Source: Desulfovibrio sp.
Lineage (GTDB): Bacteria > Desulfobacterota > Desulfovibrionia > Desulfovibrionales > Desulfovibrionaceae
Length of the DNA: 64,000 nucleotides
Assembly: GCA_022839785.1 (NCBI GenBank)
Contig: JALHJW010000006.1
Span: forward strand, 1 to 64,000
Direction of reading: 5' to 3'
The number at the start of each line of letters is the position of its first letter. Within the stretch, counting starts at the first letter, position 1. The position numbers and the translations under genes are program-made. This document shows, piece after piece, positions 8,751-17,239 of this stretch. The notes beneath the pieces are model-generated. The model was not told the DNA's origin, made no database searches, and saw only the letters and a list, made by a program, of their open reading frames with translations.

Positions 8751-8822
8751 TTCATACCGGCCAACTTCCATGGCCGGACCAGCCAGTGCTGCCGTCCGCG
8801 ACCGACAACCGCAAGGAGAGAC

Positions 8823-9206
8823 ATGAGCGCCACGATCCTGGTCATCGACGACGACCCGGCCATGCGCCGCTACATCAAGACCGCGCTGGAACGCGAGGGC
8901 TACGACGTGCTTGAGGCCGCCGACGGGGTGGAGGGCATGGCCCTCAAACGGGCCAGGGGCGTGAACCTGATCATAGTGGACATCTTCATGCCCGAGAAGG
9001 ACGGGCTGGAGACGATCATCGAGTTGCGGGCGGAATCGCCGGACTGCCCCATCCTTGCCATGTCAGGCGGCGGCAGCATGGGGGAGATGTCCTTTCTCGA
9101 CTATTCCAGACAGTTCGGAGCCAGAGAGCTGCTGCGCAAGCCGTTCAAGCCCGCCGATCTGCTGGCCGCGGTCTCCCGGCTGCTCACCCCGGGAGCCGCC
9201 TGCTGA
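8823..9206 (+). CDS. Single-domain response regulator
   Basis: A 127-residue stand-alone receiver domain: acidic pocket IDDD, phosphoacceptor Asp53 (IIVDIFMPEKDG), then MSGGGS where the switch Thr/Ser is expected and the conserved Lys in LLRKPFKPADLL. With no output domain, it acts by binding partner proteins, as CheY does. It has its own sigma-70 promoter and an AAGGAG ribosome site. Its 3 prime end overlaps the convergent btaB gene by 23 bases. Confidence 0.92.
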   Translation: MSATILVIDDDPAMRRYIKTALEREGYDVLEAADGVEGMALKRARGVNLIIVDIFMPEKDGLETIIELRAESPDCPILAMSGGGSMGEMSFLDYSRQFGARELLRKPFKPADLLAAVSRLLTPGAAC

Positions 9207-9861
9207 CGTCCTTTTGTCCCACGAAGACGAACCAGCGCCACAGCCCCGCATAGGCGGGGCGCACCGAAAGGGCCGCGGGCGCGCAGCGCGCGGCCAACTC
9301 GGGCAACAGCCGCCCGTCAAGGCGCACGTGGTTCAGTCCCATCCAGCGCTCGAAAAGGCGCGACGGCGTGTCGTGGAAATCCGCCACGGCCAGCAGGCCG
9401 CCGGGCGCGAGGTCGTCCAGGGCCGCGTCCAGGGCCGGGGCCACGCCCGATCCGAACATGGACAGACTGTAGGAAAACAGCACGAGGTCGAAACCGCCCG
9501 CGTCCAGCGGACGGCCGTAGGCAGCCTCCGCGAGCGCGGCCCGGCAGCCCTGCCGGGCCAGGGTGCGCCGCGCCCGCGCCAGCATGGAGCCGCACAGGTC
9601 CACGCCGCTGAGCGCGGCCCCGGGGAAACGGCGGGCCAGCTGCACGAGATTGCGGCCCGTGCCGCAACCCACCTCCAGGATGCGCCGGGGCGGCCTCGCG
9701 CAGCGCAGCGCCGCCTCCTCCACCACGGCGTCGCGGCCGAAGAGGAAGGTCCAGCGCGTGGCGTCGTAGATGCGCGCGTGCAGACGGTAGTAACCTTGCA
9801 GGGCTTCGTCCCCGCAGGCCTGCGGCTCGCTTTCCGCGCTCCGTCCCGCCGCGCCGGGCAT
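9184..9861 (-). CDS. btaB: BtaB-like SAM-dependent N-methyltransferase
   Basis: A 225-residue class I methyltransferase. Motif I is clear (ILEVGCGTGRNLVQLARRFP, residues 61-80), followed by an acidic post-I loop (GVDLCGSM) and LAPGGLLAVADFHD as motif III. Size, motifs and the overlap with btaA (TGATG, one shared base) identify BtaB, which trimethylates the amino group of diacylglyceryl-homoserine to give the betaine lipid DGTS at the membrane. Without the neighbour it would only be called a generic methyltransferase. Its end overlaps a convergent response regulator. Confidence 0.8.
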   Translation of the reverse strand: MPGAAGRSAESEPQACGDEALQGYYRLHARIYDATRWTFLFGRDAVVEEAALRCARPPRRILEVGCGTGRNLVQLARRFPGAALSGVDLCGSMLARARRTLARQGCRAALAEAAYGRPLDAGGFDLVLFSYSLSMFGSGVAPALDAALDDLAPGGLLAVADFHDTPSRLFERWMGLNHVRLDGRLLPELAARCAPAALSVRPAYAGLWRWFVFVGQKDVSRRLPG

Positions 9862-11009
9862 CAGCCCACCTCCGCGAGGTGCTGGCTGCCGTAGGTTCCC
9901 ACCCGGTCGTCCGGGTGCAGCGGCGCGGTCAGCTCCGGCCTGAAGAGCAGCCGGGACCGGGCATCCACCGGAATGAAGGCCGCGTCCGTGCCCGCGGAGC
10001 GCAGCAGCACCCGCGCCCCTGCCCTGGCCCGCGCCAGGATCAGCCGCCACTCCTCGGCAAGGTCGTCGGGCCGGTGCCGCGCCATCCAGTCCTGATGGTC
10101 CAGCAGCACGTAGTGGCTGAAACGTTCCTGCGACTGGGCCAGGAAGCCGCACAGGCTGCCGGTGAAGGTGGAAAGCCTGTGGACGCGCTGGCGCAGGGTC
10201 TCGAAGTGTTCCGGCTTCAGATAATTGGGACAGCACTGGGGGGTGTAGAAGCCGGTCAGGTAGACGCGCCAGAAGTAGTTCTGGCGGATGGGCACGCCGG
10301 TCAGGACGTGGCGCAGCCGATCCCTGACGAATCCGGCCAGCCCGCCGGGATGCTCGCGCAGAATGAGGTCCATCTGCGGCCTGGGCACGCCCAGGAAGGC
10401 CATGAGCCAGGGTTGGCGCACGATGCGCGTGAGCAGCGGCCCCCAGAGCCTGGGCTCGATGAGGCCGTAGATGCGCCGCTGCTCGTCGAGATCCTCCGCC
10501 TCCAGAAGTTCCATGGCCAGCCTGCGCAGCCCAGGCTTCAGTTTCCAGAGCAGGCGCGAGACGATGTAGGCCACGTCTCCCGCCGCGCCCCGGTAGTAGA
10601 AGGACCCCCGCCCTGAGGGCGAGAACCAGCCGATCTTCCTGTCCCAGAACTCCTGCGCGAAACCGGGCATGCGCGGCCGGACGGCGCTGTAGATGGCCGC
10701 GTGGCCCTCGTCCGCGCCCTTGCCGAAGAGCGCCCAGAGCCAGTCGTGGCGGCCCGCGGCGATCAGGGCCTTCTTCAGTTCCAGCAGGGCGTTCTGGCGG
10801 TAGTTGAGGTCCACGCAGCGCACTGCCCCGGGGTCGTCCAGCAGATACTCCAGGGCGTTGCACCCGGCCGAGGTGATGACCGCCACAGTGGACTCCCGGT
10901 CCAGGCCGAGCAGGCGGCGGTCCAGCGCCGGATCCTCCCAGCAGGCGTTGTAGATCAGGCGTCCGCCGTGCACGAGGTTGAAGAAGCGGTCGTTGATGGT
11001 CTGGAACAT
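9861..11009 (-). CDS. btaA: BtaA: diacylglycerol 3-amino-3-carboxypropyl transferase
   Basis: A 382-residue DUF3419 protein. BtaA moves the aminocarboxypropyl group of S-adenosylmethionine to diacylglycerol, the first step of betaine-lipid synthesis. Family signatures are the N-terminal INDRFFNLVHGGRLIYNACW and WEDP, the SAM-binding VITSAGCNALEYLLDDP (residues 44-60) and the acidic CVDLNYRQNALLELKKAL. The C-terminal part (YVLLDHQDWM, later GTDAAFIP) also fits. The ATG follows a strong GGAGG site and starts 26 bases after the radical SAM gene, so the three genes form one operon. Phosphate starvation controls btaA in some bacteria; I see no clear pho box here. Confidence 0.85.
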   Translation of the reverse strand: MFQTINDRFFNLVHGGRLIYNACWEDPALDRRLLGLDRESTVAVITSAGCNALEYLLDDPGAVRCVDLNYRQNALLELKKALIAAGRHDWLWALFGKGADEGHAAIYSAVRPRMPGFAQEFWDRKIGWFSPSGRGSFYYRGAAGDVAYIVSRLLWKLKPGLRRLAMELLEAEDLDEQRRIYGLIEPRLWGPLLTRIVRQPWLMAFLGVPRPQMDLILREHPGGLAGFVRDRLRHVLTGVPIRQNYFWRVYLTGFYTPQCCPNYLKPEHFETLRQRVHRLSTFTGSLCGFLAQSQERFSHYVLLDHQDWMARHRPDDLAEEWRLILARARAGARVLLRSAGTDAAFIPVDARSRLLFRPELTAPLHPDDRVGTYGSQHLAEVG

Positions 11010-11035
11010 CCTTCCTCCAGGGTCGGGATGGTGCG

Positions 11036-12310
11036 TCAGGCGCGGAACCGTGCCAGGGCCCCGAGGTTCGGGGGCTTTCGTGCGTCGAACCAGCCGCAGG
11101 CGCGGTAGTAGCGGATGTCCGTCCACCATTCGCGGGCGTACTCGCGGTCCTGTCCGAAGCGGGCGGCCAGGGCCAGCGGCCGGGCGAAGAGATCGAGCAG
11201 CGGCGCGGCCAGTTCCGAGGGGTCGCGGAAACACTCCCACTCGCAGCGGCGGCAGTCCGGCGCATGGCCCAGGCGCGCCGGGTCGAGGTCCAGGGCCGGG
11301 GCCAGCGGCTCCGCGCCCCTGTAGCCGCAGGGATAGGCCTGCATGTCCGCGCAGTTCACGTAGAAGAAATCCCTGCCGCCCCTGCAGGGAGAGGAGCGAG
11401 GAGCGGCCTCCTCTTCCCCGGCGTCGCGCATCAGGGCGAGCAGGGAGCTGCGCGGGGTGAAGATGCGCAGCAGGTGGCGGTGCCGGGCCACGGCCGCATG
11501 AAGCGCACGGAAGAGTTCCAGCTTTTCCGCGCGGCTGAAGCTGATCATGGAGGCGGCGCTGCTCGCCGCGTAGACCGCGGCCTCCTCGCCGCTCATGGGG
11601 TAGCAGGCGTTGGCGATGGTGAAGCCGAGGTCCAGGGCGCGGCGGTAGAAGCGCGTCAGGGCCGACAGGGCGGCCTCGAAGAACGCCTCGCGCCCGCCGG
11701 ACAGGGCCGGGTCCAGGCGCGGCAGGGGCTGCGCCCCGCCGGTGAGGCGGTTCAGCCCGAGGTTCACGGAGGGATGCAGCCCGGCGGCGTGCAGCAGGGG
11801 CACGGCCCGCTCCAGTCCCCGGACCACGCCGGGCAGCCCTCGGTTGGCCTCGTGGGTCGCGGGATCGGCGGAGTCGAGGCTGATCCAGAAGGTGGAGAAG
11901 CCCGCGGCCAGGAGCTTGTCCGCCAGCCGCCGCACGCGGTCCGCAAAGCCGGGGCCGTCCGCGCCCATGAAGAGGAAGCCGTTGGTCCCGGTGCGCACGT
12001 GGGCGATGCCCGCGGCGCGGGCGTGGGCCGCCAGGGCGCAGATCTCGTCGAGATGGAGCAGCGGCTCGCCGCCGGTGAAGGAGACCGCGGCCACGCCGCG
12101 CGCGGCCAGGCGGTCCAGCAGGCGGCGGGCCTCGGCCGGGTCCATGGAGGAGCGCGGCGCCGGATTGTCCCGGCGCATGCCGCACTGGACGCAGGCCGCG
12201 TTGCAGCGGTCGGTGTACTGGATGACGACCTGGCCCGGCAGACGGCCGAGCGCGAGGCGGCCGAGGAGCCGGGCGGGGGCGAGAAGGGAGCGGGGCGCGG
12301 TCACGGGCAT
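11036..12310 (-). CDS. Radical SAM protein of the betaine-lipid operon
   Basis: A 424-residue radical SAM enzyme. Cys36, Cys40 and Cys43 (RCNAACVQC) bind the 4Fe-4S cluster that cleaves SAM; FTGGEPLLHLDEI is the SAM-binding motif. The C-terminal part has extra cysteines (VNCADMQAYPCGYRG and CRRCEWECF), as in SPASM-like enzymes with an auxiliary cluster. It is the first gene of the operon with btaA and btaB, so a lipid or head-group substrate is a reasonable guess, but unproven. The start could be the ATG at 12310 (MPVTAP) or one 60 bases upstream at 12370; I prefer 12310 because it keeps more promoter space before the divergent ahbC. Confidence 0.8.
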   Translation of the reverse strand: MPVTAPRSLLAPARLLGRLALGRLPGQVVIQYTDRCNAACVQCGMRRDNPAPRSSMDPAEARRLLDRLAARGVAAVSFTGGEPLLHLDEICALAAHARAAGIAHVRTGTNGFLFMGADGPGFADRVRRLADKLLAAGFSTFWISLDSADPATHEANRGLPGVVRGLERAVPLLHAAGLHPSVNLGLNRLTGGAQPLPRLDPALSGGREAFFEAALSALTRFYRRALDLGFTIANACYPMSGEEAAVYAASSAASMISFSRAEKLELFRALHAAVARHRHLLRIFTPRSSLLALMRDAGEEEAAPRSSPCRGGRDFFYVNCADMQAYPCGYRGAEPLAPALDLDPARLGHAPDCRRCEWECFRDPSELAAPLLDLFARPLALAARFGQDREYAREWWTDIRYYRACGWFDARKPPNLGALARFRA

Positions 12311-12391
12311 GTCCTGGCAGACGTTTGCCCCTTTTCGCCCCGCCAGGTTACGCGCCGGTGTCCGGCCCATGTCCGGACAATGGTATTTCGC

Positions 12392-12419
12392 TTGCCGACG
12401 CCCCGGCCGGTCTTATCCT
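12392..12419 (+). promoter_or_regulatory. Possible sigma-70 promoter of ahbC
   Basis: TTGCCG (12392-12397) and TATCCT (12414-12419) are 16 bases apart, about 90 bases before the ahbC start. The match is moderate and no operator is obvious. It lies in the divergent region shared with the radical SAM-btaAB operon. Confidence 0.35.
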
Positions 12420-12511
12420 CAGGACAATCGGGCGGCGTCCCCGCGCAGGGCTGTTCAGGCGGCGGGAAATGTGGTAGCCCGCGAATTCCGCCATCATACC
12501 GGAGGTCTCAC

Positions 12512-13753
12512 GTGATTGGAATCTCGAAACTTTACTGCGGCACGGTGGAGCCGTCCGACGCACTGCGTTACGGACGCCATTCCGGCAAGCTCCCGTCCCA
12601 TCTGCTCCAGTTCTCCAAGGACAAGAAGCCCGTCGTGGTCTGGAACATGACCAAGCGCTGCAACCTCAAGTGCATCCACTGTTACGCCAAGGCCGTGGAG
12701 GAGGACAAGGGAACCGACCCCATCTCCACCGCCCAGGCCAAGGTCATGATCGACGACCTCGCGGCCTTCGGCGCGCCGGTGATGCTCTTTTCCGGCGGCG
12801 AGCCCCTGGCCCGCAAGGACCTGACCGAACTGGCCAGCTACGCCACGGGCAAGGGCATGCGCGCGGTCATCTCCACCAACGGCACCCTGATCACCAAGGA
12901 GAAGGCGCGCGAACTGAAGGCCGTGGGCCTGTCCTACGTGGGCATCTCCATGGACGGCGGCGAGGCGGTGCACGACAAGTTCCGCGCCGTGCCCGGCGCG
13001 TTCAAGAAGGCCATCCAGGGCATCGAGAACTGCCAGGCCGAGGGGCTGAAGGTGGGGCTGCGCTTCACCATCAACCGCCACAACGCGGGCGAGGTGCCCG
13101 AACTCTTCCGGCTGCTCGAAGAGCTGGAAGTGCCGCGCATCTGCTTCTACCACCTGGTCTACGCGGGCCGAGGCTCGGAGATGATCGCCGAGGACCTGGA
13201 CCACGCCCAGACGCGCGCCGTGGTCAACCAGATCATCGACCACACGCGCGACCTCTTCGCGCGGGGCAAGGAGAAGGAGGTCCTGACCGTGGACAACCAC
13301 GCGGACGGCCCCCTGGTCTGGCTGCGCCTGCTGCGCGAGGACCCCAAGCGCGCCGCCGAGGTGCTGGAGCTGCTCTCCTGGAACGAGGGCAACAGCACGG
13401 GCCGGGGCATCGGCTGCATCTCCTGGGACGGCTCGGTGCATGCCGACCAGTTCTGGCGCAACCACACCTTCGGCAACGTGCTCGAACGCCCCTTCTCCGA
13501 AATCTGGACCGATCCGGAAATCGAGCTGCTGCACAAGCTCAAGGACAAGCGCCCGCACGTGAAGGGCCGCTGCGCCACCTGCCGCTTCCTGAACATCTGC
13601 GGCGGCAACTTCCGCGCCCGGGCCGAGGCCGTGTACGGCGACGTCTGGGCCGAAGACCCGGCCTGCTATCTGACCGACGAGGAGATCGCGGGCGAGCCCG
13701 TGTGCCGCCCGGAGGAGCCGGCCGCCGACGGAGAGCAGTGCTGTGCGCGCTAA
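12512..13753 (+). CDS. ahbC: 12,18-didecarboxysiroheme deacetylase AhbC
   Basis: AhbC is the radical SAM enzyme of the sirohaem-dependent haem pathway. It removes two acetate side chains from didecarboxysirohaem to give iron-coproporphyrin III. The 413-residue protein has Cys50, Cys54 and Cys57 (KRCNLKCIHCYAK) for the SAM cluster, FSGGEPLARKD, and a C-terminal Cys cluster (GRCATCRFLNICGGNFRARA) of the SPASM type. It starts at GTG 12512, six bases after a perfect GGAGG. hemB overlaps its end by 11 bases, and ahbD follows. Confidence 0.93.
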   Translation: MIGISKLYCGTVEPSDALRYGRHSGKLPSHLLQFSKDKKPVVVWNMTKRCNLKCIHCYAKAVEEDKGTDPISTAQAKVMIDDLAAFGAPVMLFSGGEPLARKDLTELASYATGKGMRAVISTNGTLITKEKARELKAVGLSYVGISMDGGEAVHDKFRAVPGAFKKAIQGIENCQAEGLKVGLRFTINRHNAGEVPELFRLLEELEVPRICFYHLVYAGRGSEMIAEDLDHAQTRAVVNQIIDHTRDLFARGKEKEVLTVDNHADGPLVWLRLLREDPKRAAEVLELLSWNEGNSTGRGIGCISWDGSVHADQFWRNHTFGNVLERPFSEIWTDPEIELLHKLKDKRPHVKGRCATCRFLNICGGNFRARAEAVYGDVWAEDPACYLTDEEIAGEPVCRPEEPAADGEQCCAR

Positions 13754-14744
13754 CGGCCCCAAGGAGGACGTCCGGGACTTCTTCCGGGGCCGCCGCCTGC
13801 GCATGAGCCCGGCGGTGCGCCGCATGGTGGCCGAAACCGAGTTGCGGCCGCAGGACCTGATCCAGCCCTGGTTCGTCTACGAGACAAACGACGCGAGCTA
13901 CAGGAAGGCCATCGGCTCCATGCCCGGCCAGTTCCAGCTCTCCATCCCGCAGCTCCTGCGGCAGGCCGAGGGCGCGGTGACGAACGGGCTTGCGGCCTGC
14001 ATCCTCTTCGGCATCCCCAAGGAAAAAGACCCCGAGGGCAGTCAGGCCTACGCCACGAACGGCATCGTGCAGCAGGCCGTGAAGGCCCTGAAGAAGGAGT
14101 TCCCCGAGCTGTGCGTGATCACGGACGTCTGCCTGTGCGAGTACACCTCGCACGGCCACTGCGGCCTGGTGCGCGGCGAGGAGATCCATAACGACCCGAC
14201 CCTGGAGCTTTTGGCGCGCACCGCACTCTCGCACGCCTGGGCCGGCGCCGACATGGTCGCCCCCTCGGACATGATGGACGGCCGCGTAGCCGTGATCCGC
14301 GAAACGCTGGACGGGAGCGGCTTCTCCCACCTGCCGCTCATGAGCTACGCGGTGAAGTACGCCTCGGCCTTCTACGGGCCGTTCCGCGAGGCGGCCGAGG
14401 GCGCGCCCAGGTTCGGCGACCGCAAGACCCACCAGATGGACCCGGCCAACCGGCGCGAGGCCCTGCGCGAGGCCGCGGCGGACCTGGCCGAGGGCGCGGA
14501 CATTCTCATGGTCAAGCCCGCCGGGCCTTACCTGGACGTCATCCGCGACCTCTACGAGTCCTTCGACGCGCCCGTGGCCGCCTACCAGGTCAGCGGCGAG
14601 TACGCCCTGATCAAGGCAGCGGCCGAGAAAGGCTGGGTGGACGGTCCCAAGGTCGCCTTGGAGAGCCTCATCGGCATCAAGCGCGCCGGGGCCTCCCTGA
14701 TCCTGACCTACTTCGCGGAAGAACTGCTTCCGCTGCTGAAATAG
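13743..14744 (+). CDS. hemB: Delta-aminolevulinic acid dehydratase (porphobilinogen synthase)
   Basis: HemB joins two aminolevulinate molecules to porphobilinogen, the common precursor of sirohaem, haem and corrinoids. The 333-residue length is standard. Visible are the metal-site region VITDVCLCEYTSHGHCG with three cysteines (the zinc type), the Schiff-base lysines in MSYAVKYASAFYGPFREA and ILMVKPAGPYLDV, and the end VALESLIGIKRAGASLILTY. It starts at GTG inside the end of ahbC, so the two are translationally coupled. Confidence 0.97.
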   Translation: MRANGPKEDVRDFFRGRRLRMSPAVRRMVAETELRPQDLIQPWFVYETNDASYRKAIGSMPGQFQLSIPQLLRQAEGAVTNGLAACILFGIPKEKDPEGSQAYATNGIVQQAVKALKKEFPELCVITDVCLCEYTSHGHCGLVRGEEIHNDPTLELLARTALSHAWAGADMVAPSDMMDGRVAVIRETLDGSGFSHLPLMSYAVKYASAFYGPFREAAEGAPRFGDRKTHQMDPANRREALREAAADLAEGADILMVKPAGPYLDVIRDLYESFDAPVAAYQVSGEYALIKAAAEKGWVDGPKVALESLIGIKRAGASLILTYFAEELLPLLK

Positions 14745-14753
14745 ACCAAACAT

Positions 14754-15923
14754 ATGAACAGACAATCATACGATAAGACAGCCGGTCATCCGGGAGGGCA
14801 TCCGGGCGGGCAAGCCGCCCAGGGCCACGTGGGCCACGGCGGGCACGGCGGGGCCAGGACCCTGGAGGACGGCTCGCCCGTCTGCCGCCTCATCGCCTGG
14901 GAGGTCACGCGCTCCTGCAACCTGGTCTGCAAGCACTGCCGGGCCGAGGCGCACCTGGAGCCCTATCCCGGCGAACTGTCCACGGACGCGGCCAAAGCGC
15001 TCATCGACACCTTCCCGGACGTGGGCAACCCCATCATCATCTTCACGGGCGGCGAGCCGCTCATGCGCCACGACATCTTCGAGCTGGTGGCCCACGCCAA
15101 GAGCCGGGGACTGCGCTGTGTCATGGCCCCCAACGGCACCCTGGTCACGGCCGAGAACACGAAACAGATGATCGAGGCGGGCATCGAACGCTGCTCGCTC
15201 TCCATCGACGGGCCCAACGCCGCTGTCCACGACGAGTTCCGCGGCGTGCCCGGCGCGTTCGAGGGCGTGCTGCGGGCCATCGGCCACTTCAAGGACGCGG
15301 GACTCGAATTCCAGATCAACACCACGGTGACGCGCGGCAACCTGGGCAGCTTCAAGGAGATCTTCGACCTTGCCGAGCGCGTGGGCGCGGCGGCCTGGCA
15401 CATCTTCCTGCTCGTGCCCACGGGCCGCGCCGCCGAACTCGGTGCCGAGGTCATCTCCGCGCAGGAATACGAGGACGTGCTGGGCTGGTTCTACGACTTC
15501 CGCAAGACCACGACCATGCAGCTGAAAGCCACCTGCGCGCCGCACTACCACCGCATCCTGCGCCAGCGCGCGCGCGAGGACGGCACGCCCGTCACCTTCG
15601 AAAACTTCGGTCTGGACGCCGTATCGCGCGGGTGCCTGGGCGGCGTGGGCTTCTGCTTCATCTCGCACACGGGCCAGGTGCAGCCCTGCGGCTACCTGGA
15701 GCTGGACTGCGGCCAGGTGACGCAAACTCCCTTCCCCGAAATCTGGCGCAGATCCCGGCAGTTCCTCAACCTGCGCGATCCGAAGACCTACAACGGCAAG
15801 TGCGGCGTGTGCGAGTACGAGAAGGTCTGCGGCGGCTGCCGCGCCCGCGCCGCCACCATGCGCGGCGGCTACCTGGACGAGGAGCCGCTGTGCTCCTACA
15901 CGCCGAGGAAATGCGGCGGATAA
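14754..15923 (+). CDS. ahbD: Haem synthase AhbD (Fe-coproporphyrin decarboxylase)
   Basis: AhbD oxidatively decarboxylates two propionates of iron-coproporphyrin III to the vinyl groups of haem b, the last step of the alternative pathway. The 389-residue protein has Cys55, Cys59 and Cys62 (SCNLVCKHCRAEAH), FTGGEPLMRHD, and a C-terminal auxiliary-cluster region (CGVCEYEKVCGGCRARA). Residues 9-33 are rich in His and Gly (GHPGGHPGG, GHVGHGGHGG), a possible metal or haem binding tail ahead of the catalytic domain. An intrinsic terminator follows. Confidence 0.94.
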   Translation: MNRQSYDKTAGHPGGHPGGQAAQGHVGHGGHGGARTLEDGSPVCRLIAWEVTRSCNLVCKHCRAEAHLEPYPGELSTDAAKALIDTFPDVGNPIIIFTGGEPLMRHDIFELVAHAKSRGLRCVMAPNGTLVTAENTKQMIEAGIERCSLSIDGPNAAVHDEFRGVPGAFEGVLRAIGHFKDAGLEFQINTTVTRGNLGSFKEIFDLAERVGAAAWHIFLLVPTGRAAELGAEVISAQEYEDVLGWFYDFRKTTTMQLKATCAPHYHRILRQRAREDGTPVTFENFGLDAVSRGCLGGVGFCFISHTGQVQPCGYLELDCGQVTQTPFPEIWRRSRQFLNLRDPKTYNGKCGVCEYEKVCGGCRARAATMRGGYLDEEPLCSYTPRKCGG

Positions 15924-15934
15924 GGGAAAAGCAG

Positions 15935-15968
15935 GGAATCGCGGTGGACACGCCGCGATTCCTTTTTT
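15935..15968 (+). terminator. Intrinsic terminator between ahbD and ahbA
   Basis: A perfect 10-base stem GGAATCGCGG (15935-15944) and CCGCGATTCC (15953-15962) with an 8-base loop is followed by six T residues (15963-15968). It is a textbook Rho-independent terminator. It sits 12 bases before the ahbA start, so it splits the haem cluster or attenuates read-through into ahbA-rpe. Confidence 0.9.
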
Positions 15969-15980
15969 AAAGGTCAACGG

Positions 15981-16442
15981 ATGGACGATCTCGACAAGCG
16001 CATCCTGGACATCATCCAGTCGAACTATCCCCTCTCGCCCCGGCCCTATGCGGACATCGGGGCGCAGGTGGGGCTGACCGAGGCCGAGGCGCTGGCGCGT
16101 GTGCGGGCGCTGAAGGACGCGGGGGTGATCCGGCGCATGGGCGCGAACTTCCAGTCGCGCAAGCTCGGCTGGCACTCCACGCTCTGCGCCGCGCGCGTGC
16201 CCGAGGACAAGCTCGACCTCTTCACGGCCGAGATCAACCGGCACGTGGGCGTGACCCACAACTACCTGCGTCGCCACGCCTACAACGTCTGGTTCACCTA
16301 CATCGGCGAGGACGCCGGAACGGTCTCGGCCAAGCTGCGGGCCATCACCGCGAGGACGGGCATCCCGATCCTCAACCTGCCCGCCGAGAAGATGTTCAAG
16401 ATCAAGGTGGATTTCAAAATGCAACGTGAGGGGGACGACTAG
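15981..16442 (+). CDS. ahbA: Siroheme decarboxylase subunit (AhbA type)
   Basis: AhbA and AhbB together decarboxylate sirohaem at two acetate chains, the first committed step to haem. The 153-residue protein has an AsnC/Lrp-like fold: a winged helix (LDKRILDIIQSNYPLSPRPYA) and an alpha-beta domain. SRKLGWHSTLCAARVPEDK, GVTHNYLRRHAYNVWFTYIG and the end KIKVDFK fit the AhbA branch better than AhbB, though the subunit letter is from memory of the families. No partner subunit is present in the window. The ribosome site AAAGG overlaps the tail of the terminator just upstream. Confidence 0.83.
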   Translation: MDDLDKRILDIIQSNYPLSPRPYADIGAQVGLTEAEALARVRALKDAGVIRRMGANFQSRKLGWHSTLCAARVPEDKLDLFTAEINRHVGVTHNYLRRHAYNVWFTYIGEDAGTVSAKLRAITARTGIPILNLPAEKMFKIKVDFKMQREGDD

Positions 16443-17129
16443 ATGGCACGCGAGATCATTCTCTCGCCGTCGCTGCTCTCGGCCGACTTCGCCCGCCTGG
16501 GCGAGGAGATGGCAGCGCTGGAGGAGGCGGGGATCAAATGGGCGCACATCGACGTCATGGACGGCATGTTCGTGCCCAACATCACCATCGGCCCGCTGGT
16601 GGTGCAGGCCCTGCGCAAGAACAGCAAGCTCTTCTTCGACTGCCACCTCATGGTCGAGCAGCCCGAGCGCTACGTGAAGGACTTCATCGACGCGGGCGCG
16701 GACCTGGTCTGCGTGCACGCGGAGGCCACCAAGCACCTGGAGCGCACCCTCTCGCTCATCGACGACCTCGGGGCCAAGCCCGCCGTGGCCCTGAACCCGG
16801 CCACCCCCCTGGAAACCATCAAGTACATCCTGCCGCAATGCCACATGGTCCTGCTCATGAGCGTGAACCCGGGCTTCGGCGGCCAGATGTTCATTCCCTT
16901 CATGATGGACAAGGTCAGGGAACTGCGCGCCATGATCGACGCCGCCGGGGCCAGGACGCTGATCCAGGTGGACGGCGGCGTGACCCCGGAAAACGCCGCC
17001 GATCTGGTCGAGGCGGGCGTGGACGTGCTCGTCTCCGGCTCCGCCTTCTTCAAGTTCCCGCCCTACAGGAAACGGCACGAACTCTTCCTCTTCCTGGCCC
17101 AGAACAAGTTCGGCCAGACCGGCTTCTAG
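16443..17129 (+). CDS. rpe: Ribulose-phosphate 3-epimerase
   Basis: Rpe interconverts ribulose 5-phosphate and xylulose 5-phosphate in the cytoplasmic pentose phosphate pathway. The 228-residue TIM barrel is full length: LSPSLLSADFARLGEEM, HIDVMDGMFVPNITIGP (metal and catalytic Asp), FFDCHLMVEQPERY, LLMSVNPGFGGQMFIP and IQVDGGVTPENAADLVEAG. It begins right after the ahbA stop, so translation is probably coupled, although the functions are unrelated. Confidence 0.97.
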   Translation: MAREIILSPSLLSADFARLGEEMAALEEAGIKWAHIDVMDGMFVPNITIGPLVVQALRKNSKLFFDCHLMVEQPERYVKDFIDAGADLVCVHAEATKHLERTLSLIDDLGAKPAVALNPATPLETIKYILPQCHMVLLMSVNPGFGGQMFIPFMMDKVRELRAMIDAAGARTLIQVDGGVTPENAADLVEAGVDVLVSGSAFFKFPPYRKRHELFLFLAQNKFGQTGF

Positions 17130-17239
17130 GCCGGACGGACGGCCGGACGAGGTGAACCTCCTCCCGCCCCTTGCCCTTGCGGCGCGCTGTGGTATCCTGG
17201 CCGGGAACCGTTCCTCTGCCGCGAACCCCGGAGGCCGCC

